Assembly (NCBI RefSeq): GCF_947499265.1
Contig: NZ_CANMNK010000004.1
Coordinates: 62,001-126,000 of the forward strand
DNA length: 64,000 nt
Source: an uncultured Roseobacter sp.
GTDB taxonomy: Bacteria; Pseudomonadota; Alphaproteobacteria; Rhodobacterales; Rhodobacteraceae
Direction of reading: 5' to 3'
This document shows, piece by piece, positions 1 through 9,284 of the stretch. Under the pieces are notes generated by a model. That model was not told the origin of the DNA, made no database searches, and worked only from the letters and a program-made list of their open reading frames with translations. The position numbers and the translations under genes were made by a program. Numbering within the stretch: the first letter of the stretch is position 1; each line of letters starts with the position of its first letter.

Positions 1-780
1 GTTCAGAACCCAATCTGCCACGAGGTTGATCGAGATACACAGGATCGCGATGGCATAGGCCGGATAGAGTGCTGCGGAGATGCCGTAATTGATCCCTTCC
101 TTGTTCTCCTTCACGATCCCGCCCCAATCGGCCTGCGGTGGCTGCACGCCAAGGCCCAGGAACGACAGGGTGGAGACAAAGAGCACCATGAAGATGAACC
201 GCAGCCCCATTTCCGCCACCAGCGGCGAGAGCGCATTGGGCAGGGTTTCGCGGAAGATGATCCAGCCGATTTTCTCGCCCCGCAGACGCGCGGCCTCGAC
301 ATAATCCATCACAGTGATGTCCACCGCGACCGCGCGGGCCAGCCGGTAGACGCGGGTGCTGTCCAGCAGCCCCATCAGGATAATCAGGATTGGGATCGTG
401 GTGGGCATGACCGACAAGACCACCAGCGCAAAGATCAGCGAGGGGATCGACATGATCAGATCGACAAAGCGGCTGATCACCTGATCTACCCAGCCTCCGG
501 ACACGGCAGCGAAAAAGCCAAGCACCGAACCTGTGACAAAGCTGAGGATGGTGGCCGCCGTGGCGATGAAGATCGTCGTTTGTCCGCCATAGATCATCCG
601 GCTGAGCAGGTCGCGGCCAATGCTGTCGGTCCCCAGCAGAAACTTGTCGGAAGGCGCTTCCCAAACATCGCCGACCACCTCGGCCATGCCGTAGGGGGCG
701 ATGAGCGGTGCAATAATCGCCATGACAAAGAAAAGCCCGGTAAAAAACAGGCCGATGAGGGCGGAAATCGGTATCCTCAT
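1..780 (-). CDS. ABC transporter permease, DppC/OppC type (3' end outside window)
   Basis: Inner-membrane permease of a peptide-type ABC importer; 260 residues are visible and only the last part of the C-terminus lies beyond the left edge. The N-terminal helix (residues 6-28), the DppC-type motif GTDSIGRDLLSRMIYG (50-65) and several further membrane segments are present. The cytoplasmic EAA loop that docks on the ATPase runs from about 160 to 181 (YVEAARLRGEK...RETLPN). The start ATG at 780 overlaps the stop of the DppB-like gene as ATGA, so the pair is translationally coupled. Substrate is unknown; family members carry di/oligopeptides, nickel or glutathione. The ATPase genes presumably follow outside the window. 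Confidence 0.9.
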   Translation of the reverse strand, partial: MRIPISALIGLFFTGLFFVMAIIAPLIAPYGMAEVVGDVWEAPSDKFLLGTDSIGRDLLSRMIYGGQTTIFIATAATILSFVTGSVLGFFAAVSGGWVDQVISRFVDLIMSIPSLIFALVVLSVMPTTIPILIILMGLLDSTRVYRLARAVAVDITVMDYVEAARLRGEKIGWIIFRETLPNALSPLVAEMGLRFIFMVLFVSTLSFLGLGVQPPQADWGGIVKENKEGINYGISAALYPAYAIAILCISINLVADWVLN

Positions 781-1733
781 TTTGGATGCCTCAGTCTTGG
801 ATTGGCGAGGATCGACACGATGTCAGCGATCAGGTTCAGCCCGATGTAAACGGCGGCGAAAATCAGGCCGCAGGCCTGTACCACCGGCACGTCGCGTTTG
901 GACACATGGTCGACCAGATATTGCCCCATGCCGGGGTAGGCAAAGACCACCTCGACCACCACAACGCCCACCACCAGATAGGCGAGGTTCAGCATCACCA
1001 CGTTCACGATGGGAGCGATGGCGTTCGGGAAGGCGTGTTTGCGGATGATCTTGAGCATGCCGAGGCCCTTGAGTTCCGCCGTCTCGATATAGGCCGATTG
1101 CATGACATTCAGGATCGCGGCCCGTGTCATGCGCATCATATGGGCCAGCACCACCAGCGTCAGCACCATCACCGGGATGGCGATTGCGTTGAGTTTCTGA
1201 CCCAATGTCATGCTGTCGTTGATGATGGCAACGGAGGAGAACATGCCCCACTTGATCGACACCCAGTAGATCAGAACATAGCCGATCATGAATTCCGGGA
1301 TTGAGATTGTTGTCAGCGTGACGCCAGAGATGATCTTGTCCGGCCAGCGGTCTTTGTAGCGTACGGCCAACAGGCCCAGGAAAATCGCCAGCGGCACCGC
1401 GATGACCGCGGCCCAGAAGGCGAGGAAAAGCGTGTTGGAAAGTCGGCTGCTGAGGCTTTCGGCGATGTCGCGGCCATTGGTGAGCGCGGTGCCGAGGTCG
1501 CCCTGCAGGATGCCACCAAGCCAGCTGAAATACCGGGTGACGGCGGGCTCGTTCAGGCCCAGTTCACGGCGCAGGTTTTCCAGCGCTTCCGGGGTGGCGG
1601 CTTGTCCGAGGATTTGTTGGGCCACATCTCCAGGCAGGATGGACGTCCCTGCAAAGATCAGGATTGAGGCGGCGAAAAGCAACAGGAGGCCCAACGCGAG
1701 GCGTTGGGCAACCAGTTTTACGATGGGATGCAT
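777..1733 (-). CDS. ABC transporter permease, DppB/OppB type
   Basis: First permease subunit (318 residues) of the peptide-type importer. It starts with a membrane helix (about 10-32), has a periplasmic stretch containing GDLGTAL (78-84) typical of the DppB family, then five more hydrophobic segments. The EAA loop lies at about 215-237 (YIETAELKGLG...HAFPN). Its stop overlaps the next permease start by 4 nt, and the substrate-binding protein gene ends 12 nt upstream, giving the gene order binding protein - DppB - DppC. Confident on family, not on substrate. Confidence 0.92.
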   Translation of the reverse strand: MHPIVKLVAQRLALGLLLLFAASILIFAGTSILPGDVAQQILGQAATPEALENLRRELGLNEPAVTRYFSWLGGILQGDLGTALTNGRDIAESLSSRLSNTLFLAFWAAVIAVPLAIFLGLLAVRYKDRWPDKIISGVTLTTISIPEFMIGYVLIYWVSIKWGMFSSVAIINDSMTLGQKLNAIAIPVMVLTLVVLAHMMRMTRAAILNVMQSAYIETAELKGLGMLKIIRKHAFPNAIAPIVNVVMLNLAYLVVGVVVVEVVFAYPGMGQYLVDHVSKRDVPVVQACGLIFAAVYIGLNLIADIVSILANPRLRHPK

Positions 1734-1745
1734 CTGCAGACCGCC

Positions 1746-3341
1746 TTATGCGTCAGTCAGCCAGCACTTGATTGGGGCCTTGTTGTTCATCAACGGGCCG
1801 TTGGGGTCGTCATAGTAGCCGCCCACGTTATTGCCGATGGCACCGACAAAATCGTTGAACATCGGCAGGATCAGGCCGCCTTCGTCACGCAGCATCCGGC
1901 CCATCTTGGAATAGATATCCTTGCGCTTGGCCTCATCGATTTCTGCACGTGCGGCCAACAGCATCTCATCGAATTCCGGCACTTTGAAACGGGTGTCGTT
2001 CCAGTCGGCTGTGGACAGATAGGCGGTGGAGTACATCTGATCCTGCACCGGACGGCCACCCCAGTAGGAGGCACAGAAGGGCTGCACATTCCAGACCTCG
2101 GACCAATAGCCATCATTTGGCTCACGCTTGATTTCCAGTGGAATACCAGCAGCTTGCGCCGATTGCTGGAAGAGCGCTGCGGCATCAACCGCGCCCGGGA
2201 AGGCACCATCCGCTGTGCGCAGGATGATCGGTGAGCCATCGTGGCCGGATTTCTTATAGTGCTCCGCTGCTTTCTCCAGTGAAAACTCACGCTGCGGGAT
2301 GGTGTCGTCAAAGAGCGGATAGGATCCGTTGATTGGCATGTCGTTCCCGATGGAGCCATAGCCCCGCAGGATCTTGTCGACCATTTCCTCGCGGTTGATC
2401 GCGTATTTCAGCGCCAGACGCAGCTCATTGTTGTCAAAGGGTGCGGTGTCCACATGCATGATGAACACGTAGTGTCCACGGCCCGCGACGGATTTCACCG
2501 TCAGATTTGGCGCACGATCCAGCAGACCGGCAACCTTGGGGTCAACCCGGTTGATCATGTGCACTTGGCCGGATTGCAGGGCAGCGGTCCGAGCGGTGGC
2601 GTCGTTCAACACCAGTTGTTCGGAGAATTCTGCGTGGCCGCGGTTTTCGGAATCCCAGTAGTCGTCGCGGCGCTTGAAGCCGTGGCGCACGCCGGGCTCA
2701 TCGAATTCGATGGTGTAGGGGCCCGTGCCGATGCCCGCACCGGGGTTGTCCATGCCGCCGCCGGGCTGGATCATCAGGTGGTAGTCGGCCATCAGATAGG
2801 GCAGGTCGGCGTTGCCGGTGGACAGCTCGACGACAAAATTGTCGCCGTCCACGGCCATATTCTCGATCCCACGCATGATCCCCAGAGCACCGGACTGGCT
2901 GTCTTCGTTAGAGTGGCGCTGCATGGTCATCAGCACGTCGTCCGGCGTCATGTCCTTGCCGTTGGAAAAGGGGATGCCCTTGCGGATCTTGAAGACCCAT
3001 TTCTTGGCGTCAGCGGTGCCTTCGACGCTTTCCGCCATGCGCATCTCAAGGCTACCGTCCGCACCCACATCCACCAGCGTCTCACCCCAATGGCGCAGGT
3101 TGTAGAGCGGTACTTCGGAGGCCGTCAGCGCGGGGTCTTGCGTGTTCGTGCTTTCACCCCCCGAGGCGCCGATCTTGATCGTGCCGCCCTTGACCGGGCC
3201 TTCTGCCTTGGCGGCGGTCGCCAGCATCGAGTTCGCGACGGCTGCCGTCACGCCCAGGGCCGCGGCACGTCCGACAAATTCGCGGCGTGTCATCAGGCCC
3301 TTTGTCACGCGTTCGGACAGATGTTTGAGTTGATCGTTCAT
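1746..3341 (-). CDS. ABC transporter substrate-binding protein, SBP family 5, Tat-exported
   Basis: Periplasmic solute receptor of 531 residues, the usual size for the DppA/OppA family (SBP_bac_5). A twin-arginine signal is visible (TRREFVG at 18-24, hydrophobic run, ATAAKA before about residue 47), so the protein is probably exported folded. The body carries the family pattern of a long two-lobe protein with GTGPYTIEFDEPG near 205-217 and a central peptide-binding lobe. It is the first gene of the importer operon; 116 nt separate it from the CocE-type hydrolase upstream, enough for its own promoter. The nearby hydrolase suggests the ligand may be a peptide or acylated amine, which is inference. 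Confidence 0.9.
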   Translation of the reverse strand: MNDQLKHLSERVTKGLMTRREFVGRAAALGVTAAVANSMLATAAKAEGPVKGGTIKIGASGGESTNTQDPALTASEVPLYNLRHWGETLVDVGADGSLEMRMAESVEGTADAKKWVFKIRKGIPFSNGKDMTPDDVLMTMQRHSNEDSQSGALGIMRGIENMAVDGDNFVVELSTGNADLPYLMADYHLMIQPGGGMDNPGAGIGTGPYTIEFDEPGVRHGFKRRDDYWDSENRGHAEFSEQLVLNDATARTAALQSGQVHMINRVDPKVAGLLDRAPNLTVKSVAGRGHYVFIMHVDTAPFDNNELRLALKYAINREEMVDKILRGYGSIGNDMPINGSYPLFDDTIPQREFSLEKAAEHYKKSGHDGSPIILRTADGAFPGAVDAAALFQQSAQAAGIPLEIKREPNDGYWSEVWNVQPFCASYWGGRPVQDQMYSTAYLSTADWNDTRFKVPEFDEMLLAARAEIDEAKRKDIYSKMGRMLRDEGGLILPMFNDFVGAIGNNVGGYYDDPNGPLMNNKAPIKCWLTDA

Positions 3342-3457
3342 TGGTTTCTCCCAGTTGGATGGTGCGTCTCTTGCGCATTCTTATCAGTGATGCGGGCAGG
3401 CTTGCGCATTTCGGGGCCTGTCGCAAGGGCTTTTGAAGATATTCCATAGGGCCAGTT

Positions 3458-5449
3458 TCACAGGTGATCGCGCTCAATCTGGTCCGAATGATCGCGTTCA
3501 AAGATCAGCTGATCGTTTTCATAGGCTTCCATCCGCGCGCTCAGGTAGAAATGGGTCGCGTCCGACCACATGGCGCAATGCGCTTCCGTGCGCAATCTGA
3601 TCCCGTTGCGTTCTAGCTCATCCGTCCAATGACAACGGCCCTTGGCGGAAAGCGGATCGTCCGGATGGATCGACCATTCCTCTCGCGCGACCGAGCCGGA
3701 GATCAACCCGTGGTCGGCATCGCGCAGCTTGCCGAAATCATCCTCGATCCGCAGGCAGACCACACCGGTGGTCATATCAATTTCGCGTGTCCGGCTGTTC
3801 TTGGCCTCCCTGAGCGTTTCAACTTGCCAGGGCGTTGCGGCGGTTGGCGGTGGAAAGCTGTGCTCCTCCCGCCTGCTGGTGCGCCGCATCGGCAAGATGA
3901 TTTCGCCGCGGTCCAGTGTCAGGGTGCTGGGCGTTGGGGCGGGCCAGAGAAGCGGCCAATAGCTGTTTGAGATGGCCACGCGCAGCCGGTGGCCTTCGCG
4001 GATGCGATAGGCGATGTGGTCCAGGTTCACCATAACTTGCGTTGGTTCACCGGGCGTCAGCGGAATGGGGGCGGCGGGATCCTTGCGGTGCGACAGGTTC
4101 AGAACGCCATAGGTGATACGACTGGTCGCGCCATCCGGGTGCACATCGCAGAGGCGCACGGCGATCTGCCCCTGCTCCGCGTCTGAGGTCAATTGCAGTT
4201 TCACCTGCGGCGCGCCCACGATATCCGTGTCCACGTCCAAAGGGGCCGTTTCAAAGCAGGCGGACATCGCATCATCCCGGCGCTGGTCGCCCGCCATTTC
4301 CGGACCCAGCCAGATGGCGCAGTATTCACCGCTTTCCGCACCGCAATCCTGTGGCGAGGCGATGCTGGCCGAAAGCCAGCCGGAAGTGTCCGACAGGCCG
4401 CGATCGGTCAGGTAGAGTTTGCGGTGCGGGATATGCGACGCGGCCCCGTATTCTTCGGCGATCCATTGGCCCGGGCGTTCGGTGTACCAGCGTGCGGGTG
4501 GGATGCTGTGCATGAGGTAGGCGCGGTAGTCAGGGTCTTCCTCGACCCCTGTGTCCGCGTCCTTGAGCCACCTGTCCCACCAGCGCAGGGCTTCCTGCAA
4601 AAACCCGATGCGGGGTTCCGGTACCGCAAAATGCGGGTATTTGTGCACCCAGGGCCCAACGATGCCTTTAGCACCCGGCAAGGCCTCCACCAGCTGCGGC
4701 ACGGCGTTTTTGTAAGCGTCCCCCCAGCCACCGATGGCCAGAACCTTGGCCTTGATCGCCGCGTAGTTTTCGATCACTGACCCATGCTGCCAATAAGCAT
4801 CGCGCCGCTGGTGGCGCAGCCAGACCGAGGGCAGAAAGGGTTCGTTTTCCAGGCGCTCCAGCCACATCTCGCGCCAGTTCTCGCGCAGGGCCGGGTCCGG
4901 CGCGCGGCTGGAATAGGACCACATGGTCGCGCCCCAACCGAGGTTTTCGTTGAGCAGGCAGCCGCCCTTGTAATGGATATCATCTGCAAAACGATCGACG
5001 GTGGAGCAGAGCGTGATCACAGCTTTCAGCGGATCAGGCGCCAGGGCTGCCACCTGCAACCCGTTGAACCCACCCCAGCTGATGCCCATCATGCCGACAT
5101 TGCCGTTGCACCAGGGTTGTGCCGCAAGCTGGGTGATCACCTCGACCGCATCGCTGAGTTCCTGGGTGGTGTATTCGTCCGCCATCAGCCCTTCACTGTC
5201 GCCATTGCCGCGCATGTCAACACGCACGCAGGCATAGCCGCGTTCGGCGAACCACGGGTGGGTCAGCGCGTCGCGCGCCGTGGTACCATCTCTTTTGCGG
5301 TAGGGCAGATATTCGAGAATGACCGGCACCGGGTCGTCGCCGGCATCTTTTGGCCGCCAGATGCGGGCCGAAAGCCTGCAGCCATCTTCGAGGGTAATTC
5401 CGTAATCGGGCAGTTCTTCGATGTCGCGCAGGGCATTGGGTCGGGTCAT
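3458..5449 (-). CDS. CocE/NonD family alpha/beta hydrolase (X-Pro dipeptidyl-peptidase-like)
   Basis: A 663-residue serine hydrolase of the CocE/PepX class, which cleaves acyl esters or amides (cocaine esterase, glutaryl-7-ACA acylase, X-Pro dipeptidyl peptidase). The N-terminal alpha/beta hydrolase fold shows RVDMRGNGDSEG (76-87) and the nucleophile elbow GISWGG with Ser124. The C-terminal half (from about 330) is the jelly-roll domain of this family, with DAEQGQIAVRLCDVHPDG and GHRLRVAISNSYWPL stretches. No signal peptide is seen, so it is probably cytoplasmic. It lies between the glycerate kinase gene (44 nt upstream) and the peptide importer, which fits intracellular processing of imported compounds. 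The actual substrate cannot be read from sequence. Confidence 0.88.
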   Translation of the reverse strand: MTRPNALRDIEELPDYGITLEDGCRLSARIWRPKDAGDDPVPVILEYLPYRKRDGTTARDALTHPWFAERGYACVRVDMRGNGDSEGLMADEYTTQELSDAVEVITQLAAQPWCNGNVGMMGISWGGFNGLQVAALAPDPLKAVITLCSTVDRFADDIHYKGGCLLNENLGWGATMWSYSSRAPDPALRENWREMWLERLENEPFLPSVWLRHQRRDAYWQHGSVIENYAAIKAKVLAIGGWGDAYKNAVPQLVEALPGAKGIVGPWVHKYPHFAVPEPRIGFLQEALRWWDRWLKDADTGVEEDPDYRAYLMHSIPPARWYTERPGQWIAEEYGAASHIPHRKLYLTDRGLSDTSGWLSASIASPQDCGAESGEYCAIWLGPEMAGDQRRDDAMSACFETAPLDVDTDIVGAPQVKLQLTSDAEQGQIAVRLCDVHPDGATSRITYGVLNLSHRKDPAAPIPLTPGEPTQVMVNLDHIAYRIREGHRLRVAISNSYWPLLWPAPTPSTLTLDRGEIILPMRRTSRREEHSFPPPTAATPWQVETLREAKNSRTREIDMTTGVVCLRIEDDFGKLRDADHGLISGSVAREEWSIHPDDPLSAKGRCHWTDELERNGIRLRTEAHCAMWSDATHFYLSARMEAYENDQLIFERDHSDQIERDHL

Positions 5450-5493
5450 GCGCAGACGTTTGCCGCGACCGTGGCTGCTGTCAAGCGCTGGCG

Positions 5494-6603
5494 TCAGGAT
5501 TTCAGCGCGATGACCAGATCCATCACATTTGTGCCCGTCGGCCCCGTTTTGAGCAACGCATTGCGCGCGCCCAGCCAGGTACCTGCGTCAGCACGCTCCA
5601 GTGCCCCCTGTCCAGAGCGCTCCCACAACGCCCCATCCACAATCGCACCCGCCGCATCCGTTGGTCCGTCGGTGCCGTCGGTGCCCGCAACAAGCACGCG
5701 CAGATCTTGTACGCCAGCGATTTCGCGCGCGATCAGCAGGGCCAGTGCCTGATTGCGGCCGCCTTCGCCGGGGTTCGGTGGCAAGACCACGGTGGGTTCC
5801 CCGCCAAAAAGATGCAGCCCCGAGGCACCCGAGGTCAGAACCTTGGCGATGCGGGGCGCCACGACGTTGATGTCTTCATAAAGCGTCTCTTCGTTGGTCT
5901 GCACCGGGATGCCTTGCGCCGCCGCGGCCCGGGCCACAGCGCTGCGCGCGATGGCGTTGCTGGCCACGATGCGAGGGTCAAACATGAAGTTTGCAGGTTT
6001 GGGCGCTGCGCCAATGCCCGACCCGATCACGTCGAGGCTGTCGCCTTCCACATCCGAGATTGCCAGCGTGGTGACAGAGGCCCCCTTGAAAGCGGCCAGC
6101 AGTTTGCCGCCCTTGACGCGGCTCATGTCCTTGCGGGCGGCATTCATCTCATGGATATCCGCGCCGGACGCGAGCATCTTTTCGGCGCGCGCGGTGAGAT
6201 CGGTCAGGGTCAGGGGACTTGCTGGGTCTTCGACAAGCGCGGAGGCCCCGCCCGAAACCAGCATCAACAGATGGCTGCCTGGCGCCATGCTACGCACCAC
6301 TGTGCCGACGCGCGCGCCTGCTTTGAGGCTCATCTCGTCCAGCACCGGATGCGCCGCTTCGATGATCTCCGCGCCGTCCGGCGCACCCGCGCTGTGGCCG
6401 TATTTGGTGACAATCAACAAGGGTGTGTCGGGAAAACGCGCGTGGGCGGCAAGGGCCATTGCCGTCGCGGCCTTGCCCACGGCGATGATCTGATCGGGCA
6501 CCGGGCAAGGTGCGTCGCGCAATGCGGTACTGACGGCACTGTCACCGCGCACAGCCTGAACACCTGCCGCAAAAAGGGGGAGTAAGAAGTCGTCGGAGGG
6601 CAT
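5494..6603 (-). CDS. glycerate 2-kinase / hydroxypyruvate reductase-like, MOFRL family
   Basis: About 369 residues of the TtuD/GckA family, ATP-dependent glycerate 2-kinases often annotated as hydroxypyruvate reductases; they feed glycerate into lower glycolysis or the serine cycle. Visible family features are the N-terminal VGKAATAMA nucleotide-fold segment, the LVSGGASAL loop, the KGGKL and SDVEGD motifs and the C-terminal MOFRL domain with GGRNQ and AGTDGTDGPTDAAGA. The ATG at 6603 is chosen because AGGAAGAAGAA sits directly upstream; an in-frame ATG at 6660 would overlap the dtd gene. It follows dtd by 13 nt in the same run. Confidence 0.87.
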   Translation of the reverse strand: MPSDDFLLPLFAAGVQAVRGDSAVSTALRDAPCPVPDQIIAVGKAATAMALAAHARFPDTPLLIVTKYGHSAGAPDGAEIIEAAHPVLDEMSLKAGARVGTVVRSMAPGSHLLMLVSGGASALVEDPASPLTLTDLTARAEKMLASGADIHEMNAARKDMSRVKGGKLLAAFKGASVTTLAISDVEGDSLDVIGSGIGAAPKPANFMFDPRIVASNAIARSAVARAAAAQGIPVQTNEETLYEDINVVAPRIAKVLTSGASGLHLFGGEPTVVLPPNPGEGGRNQALALLIAREIAGVQDLRVLVAGTDGTDGPTDAAGAIVDGALWERSGQGALERADAGTWLGARNALLKTGPTGTNVMDLVIALKS

Positions 6604-6616
6604 TTCTTCTTCCTGT

Positions 6617-7063
6617 TCAGGGGGCGTTGGTGTCGAGCCAGATGGTGACGGGTCCGTCATTGATGAGGGCCACTTTCATCTCGGCGCCAAAGCGGCCGGT
6701 TTCGGTGGGGATGTTCAACTCGCGCAGGCAATGGGCGAAATGCAGGTAATGCGTCTCTGCCTCATCGGGTTTGGCCGCGCCGGAAAAGCCGGGCCTGTTC
6801 CCGCGAGACGTGTCGGCGGCGAGCGTAAACTGGCTGACGACAAGCGCGGCACCCCCGGTCTGCGCCAGCGACAGGTTCATCTTTCCCGCGGCGTCATGGA
6901 AGATGCGTAGCTTGGAGACCTTTGCAGCCAAAGCCCTGGCGGTGTCAAAATTATCCCCCGGCATGGCGCAGACGAGGATCAGCAGACCGGGGCCGATCTC
7001 TCCAACGCTTGTACCCTCGACCGTGACGCTTGCGTGCGTCACCCGCTGGATCAGGGCTCTCAC
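6617..7063 (-). CDS. dtd: D-aminoacyl-tRNA deacylase
   Basis: Cytoplasmic proofreading enzyme that hydrolyses D-aminoacyl-tRNA (and glycyl-tRNA-Ala), recycling tRNA. The 148-residue length is standard. The two signature segments are intact: SQFTLAAD (77-84) and the cross-subunit Gly-cisPro motif in [10 protein letters not shown] (Gly137-Pro138). It begins with the family start [13 protein letters not shown]. The start overlaps the stop of the nitroreductase gene by 4 nt (ATGA). Confidence 0.96.
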   Translation of the reverse strand: MRALIQRVTHASVTVEGTSVGEIGPGLLILVCAMPGDNFDTARALAAKVSKLRIFHDAAGKMNLSLAQTGGAALVVSQFTLAADTSRGNRPGFSGAAKPDEAETHYLHFAHCLRELNIPTETGRFGAEMKVALINDGPVTIWLDTNAP

Positions 7064-7731
7064 GAGCGGACCTCCATAATTTCTTTGAGCGATGCGCGCT
7101 CGGTCTTGAAGCCGTTGGCGGGGTGGTCGGGATCAGCGTAGCCAAAGGAGATCGCGCAGAGGATCATTCTGTCGTCTGAAATTTCGAAATGCCTGCGCAC
7201 AAAATCCGCGTAGGAGGCCACAGCCGCCTGTGCGATGCTGTCCACTCCAAGCGCCCGCGCGGCCAGGGTGAAGGCGGTGACAAATCGGCCGGTGTCCATG
7301 GCACCATATCCCCTCAATGCGCGTGGGCTGGAAATGATGGCCACATGTGGTGCGTCAAAAAGGGCAAAATTTCGCATCATCTGCGCGCCGGATGCCGCGC
7401 GATCCCCTTTTTGCACACCCACCGCATCGTAAAGCTGCCAGCCGCAGGTGCGACGACGATCGCCATAAACGCCGGGGTAGCCGTCGGGACCTTGCAGATC
7501 GAGCCGGGGGGACCCCTTTGCAGCCTCTTCTTGCAGCGCCTTGCGGAACTTTTCTGTCGCCTTTGGCTCTGTGACAATGACCTGCCAAGGCTGCGCGTTG
7601 CACCATGAGGGTACATGACGTGCCGCATCGATGATCTGATGGATTGTCTCGCCCGGCACGGGATCAGAGCGGAAGGCGCGGCAGGAATAGCGGGTGCTCA
7701 GCAGGTTCTGGAGCGTTTCAATATCCGTCAT
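7060..7731 (-). CDS. nitroreductase family FMN oxidoreductase
   Basis: A 223-residue member of the nitroreductase fold, flavoenzymes that use NAD(P)H to reduce nitro groups or quinone-like compounds. The N-terminal phosphate-binding signature [14 protein letters not shown] (13-26) is followed by [14 protein letters not shown], which contacts FMN, and the C-terminal part carries the family's CAISFGYAD segment. Physiological substrate unknown. The start overlaps the stop of the zinc-ribbon gene by 4 nt and the stop overlaps dtd, so it is embedded in the long minus-strand run. Confidence 0.88.
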   Translation of the reverse strand: MTDIETLQNLLSTRYSCRAFRSDPVPGETIHQIIDAARHVPSWCNAQPWQVIVTEPKATEKFRKALQEEAAKGSPRLDLQGPDGYPGVYGDRRRTCGWQLYDAVGVQKGDRAASGAQMMRNFALFDAPHVAIISSPRALRGYGAMDTGRFVTAFTLAARALGVDSIAQAAVASYADFVRRHFEISDDRMILCAISFGYADPDHPANGFKTERASLKEIMEVRS

Positions 7732-8837
7732 TGGTTCATCGCGACCCCGTATCCCACACCCGCTGCAATGATGGCTCCGATCAGGATTGCAAAGGCGATC
7801 TTGATGGTCGACCAGGGGCGTTCACCCTGCACCTTTCCGGTGCTGCCGTTGACCACAAACCGGTAGGTCTCGCCGCGATACTTGTAGGCGGCAAGCCAGA
7901 CCGGCAGCAAGATGTGCTTGAAGGTCACATCGCGCACATCGGTCTGCACCTGATGAATGCGCTGGCGGTCGCCGCCGATGTCGAAGCGGATGTCGCGGGC
8001 GATCACCTGGTCCATCTTCTGACGTGCCTCACCAAACCCGTCCTCCAGCGCCACCGCGTAGCCTTCGGCCCTGAAACCGGCGAGGAATTCGGGCGCATAG
8101 GGCTCCAACCCGCCCAGGTCCCAGGGTTCCAGCGCATCGGTGAACCGTTTGGGCAGGGAGCGTGAGGCCAGCACGAGAACGTCATCGAAAAACCGCGCAA
8201 CCCGGCCCCGCGCCGCGCGCCAGCGCACCTTTGGCACACGGACCTTTTGCTGCCGCTCGCCCCGCATGACAGTGCGGGTTTCATAGTAGATCGTGCCGCG
8301 TTCGCCGGTGTAGGAGGATTTCGTATCCGCATCAAAGGTCCAGTAAGGGACGTAAATACCCTGCATTTTCCGACCTTTACGGGCGTATTCCTGCAACCCG
8401 CCCGGCGCAAACCACAGGCCCCCCAGCCAATCGGTCATGGCCTCGCGCGCGGTTTCCTCGTCCAGCGCAAAGGGCAGCACGCCGCGTGGTTTGATATGGC
8501 GGTGGCTGCCGGTGTCGGTGACCACGGGGGTGGCGCAGAACGGGCACTCCGTGGCATGAAGCTCGGCGTCAAATGCGACCTCAGCGGCACAGTTCGGACA
8601 TTTGGAGACACGCGTCTCCTCCATCTCCACCGCCGGTAAATTGTCGCGCAGGGCATTGTTGAAATCCAGCTCCCTGATCTGCGGGGTGCCCCACGGGCCG
8701 CCGTCGAGCGATTGATGATTGCCGCAGTGATCGCAGGTCAGTTGCCGAGCCTTTGGGTCAAATCGCAGATCGGCACCGCAATTGTCGCAGGGGAAATGGT
8801 GGTCGGCCAGAGGGGCAGAGGGCGCAGTTGTCATCAT
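7728..8837 (-). CDS. double zinc-ribbon protein with C-terminal membrane anchor, function unknown
   Basis: A 369-residue protein of unknown function. Two zinc ribbons are plain: Cys17-x2-Cys20 with Cys35-x2-Cys38, and Cys80-x2-Cys83 with Cys98-x2-Cys101. The middle part is rich in aromatic and basic residues (YVPYWTFDADTKSSYTGERG; KVRVPKVRW), and a single hydrophobic helix (AFAILIGAIIAAGVGYGVA) ends the protein, so it is probably tail-anchored with the ribbons in the cytoplasm. Homologues are sometimes labelled as primosomal or helicase-like proteins, but no helicase motif is visible. It sits directly after the small membrane protein gene (stop and start abut), within the SPFH/TelA/XpaC run. 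Inference: an accessory part of that membrane module. Confidence 0.75.
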   Translation of the reverse strand: MMTTAPSAPLADHHFPCDNCGADLRFDPKARQLTCDHCGNHQSLDGGPWGTPQIRELDFNNALRDNLPAVEMEETRVSKCPNCAAEVAFDAELHATECPFCATPVVTDTGSHRHIKPRGVLPFALDEETAREAMTDWLGGLWFAPGGLQEYARKGRKMQGIYVPYWTFDADTKSSYTGERGTIYYETRTVMRGERQQKVRVPKVRWRAARGRVARFFDDVLVLASRSLPKRFTDALEPWDLGGLEPYAPEFLAGFRAEGYAVALEDGFGEARQKMDQVIARDIRFDIGGDRQRIHQVQTDVRDVTFKHILLPVWLAAYKYRGETYRFVVNGSTGKVQGERPWSTIKIAFAILIGAIIAAGVGYGVAMNQ

Positions 8838-9281
8838 TCAAAGCATATTGTGCATGAAGCGCGGCGTCATATTGCGCAGGGCACCATCGCCCAGAGCGGT
8901 ATGACGCCATAGGTGAAAAATCCCGTGCAAGAGGCCCGCGCCGAGGGTCAGCAGCGTCACCGTGCGCAGAGCGCCGGTCAATGGCCCGGGCTCGGCATTC
9001 AAGAGCATCAGGGCGGTGACATCCAGCAGGATCAGCATGACAATATGCAGTGGTACAAAGCCCTTGCGCAAAATCCCCGTCAGAACCGGGCCCGGCGTAC
9101 ACAGCAGGCCAAAGCTGCCATAGCCAACCGACCACAGCACGGCAGTGGCCAATAGGCCCCATTTGATCACCGGCACATTGCCGTAAAACAGCGCGGCCAC
9201 CACAAACGCCAGTGCCGTCCAGTGTAAAACCTTGACGATGCTGCGATAAACAGGGGGCGGTGGTCCGAAGCTGGGCCTCAT
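8838..9281 (-). CDS. small four-helix membrane protein, function unknown
   Basis: A 147-residue protein with four predicted membrane helices (about 18-34, 38-60, 74-95, 106-124). Histidines lie at or near helix ends (His20, His79, His119, His123, His127), an arrangement reminiscent of b-type cytochromes; whether they bind haem is unknown. The SPFH protein gene ends 3 nt upstream and the zinc-ribbon gene starts immediately downstream, so it is an obligate member of this operon. No family name recognised. Confidence 0.72.
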   Translation of the reverse strand: MRPSFGPPPPVYRSIVKVLHWTALAFVVAALFYGNVPVIKWGLLATAVLWSVGYGSFGLLCTPGPVLTGILRKGFVPLHIVMLILLDVTALMLLNAEPGPLTGALRTVTLLTLGAGLLHGIFHLWRHTALGDGALRNMTPRFMHNML

Positions 9282-9284
9282 GGA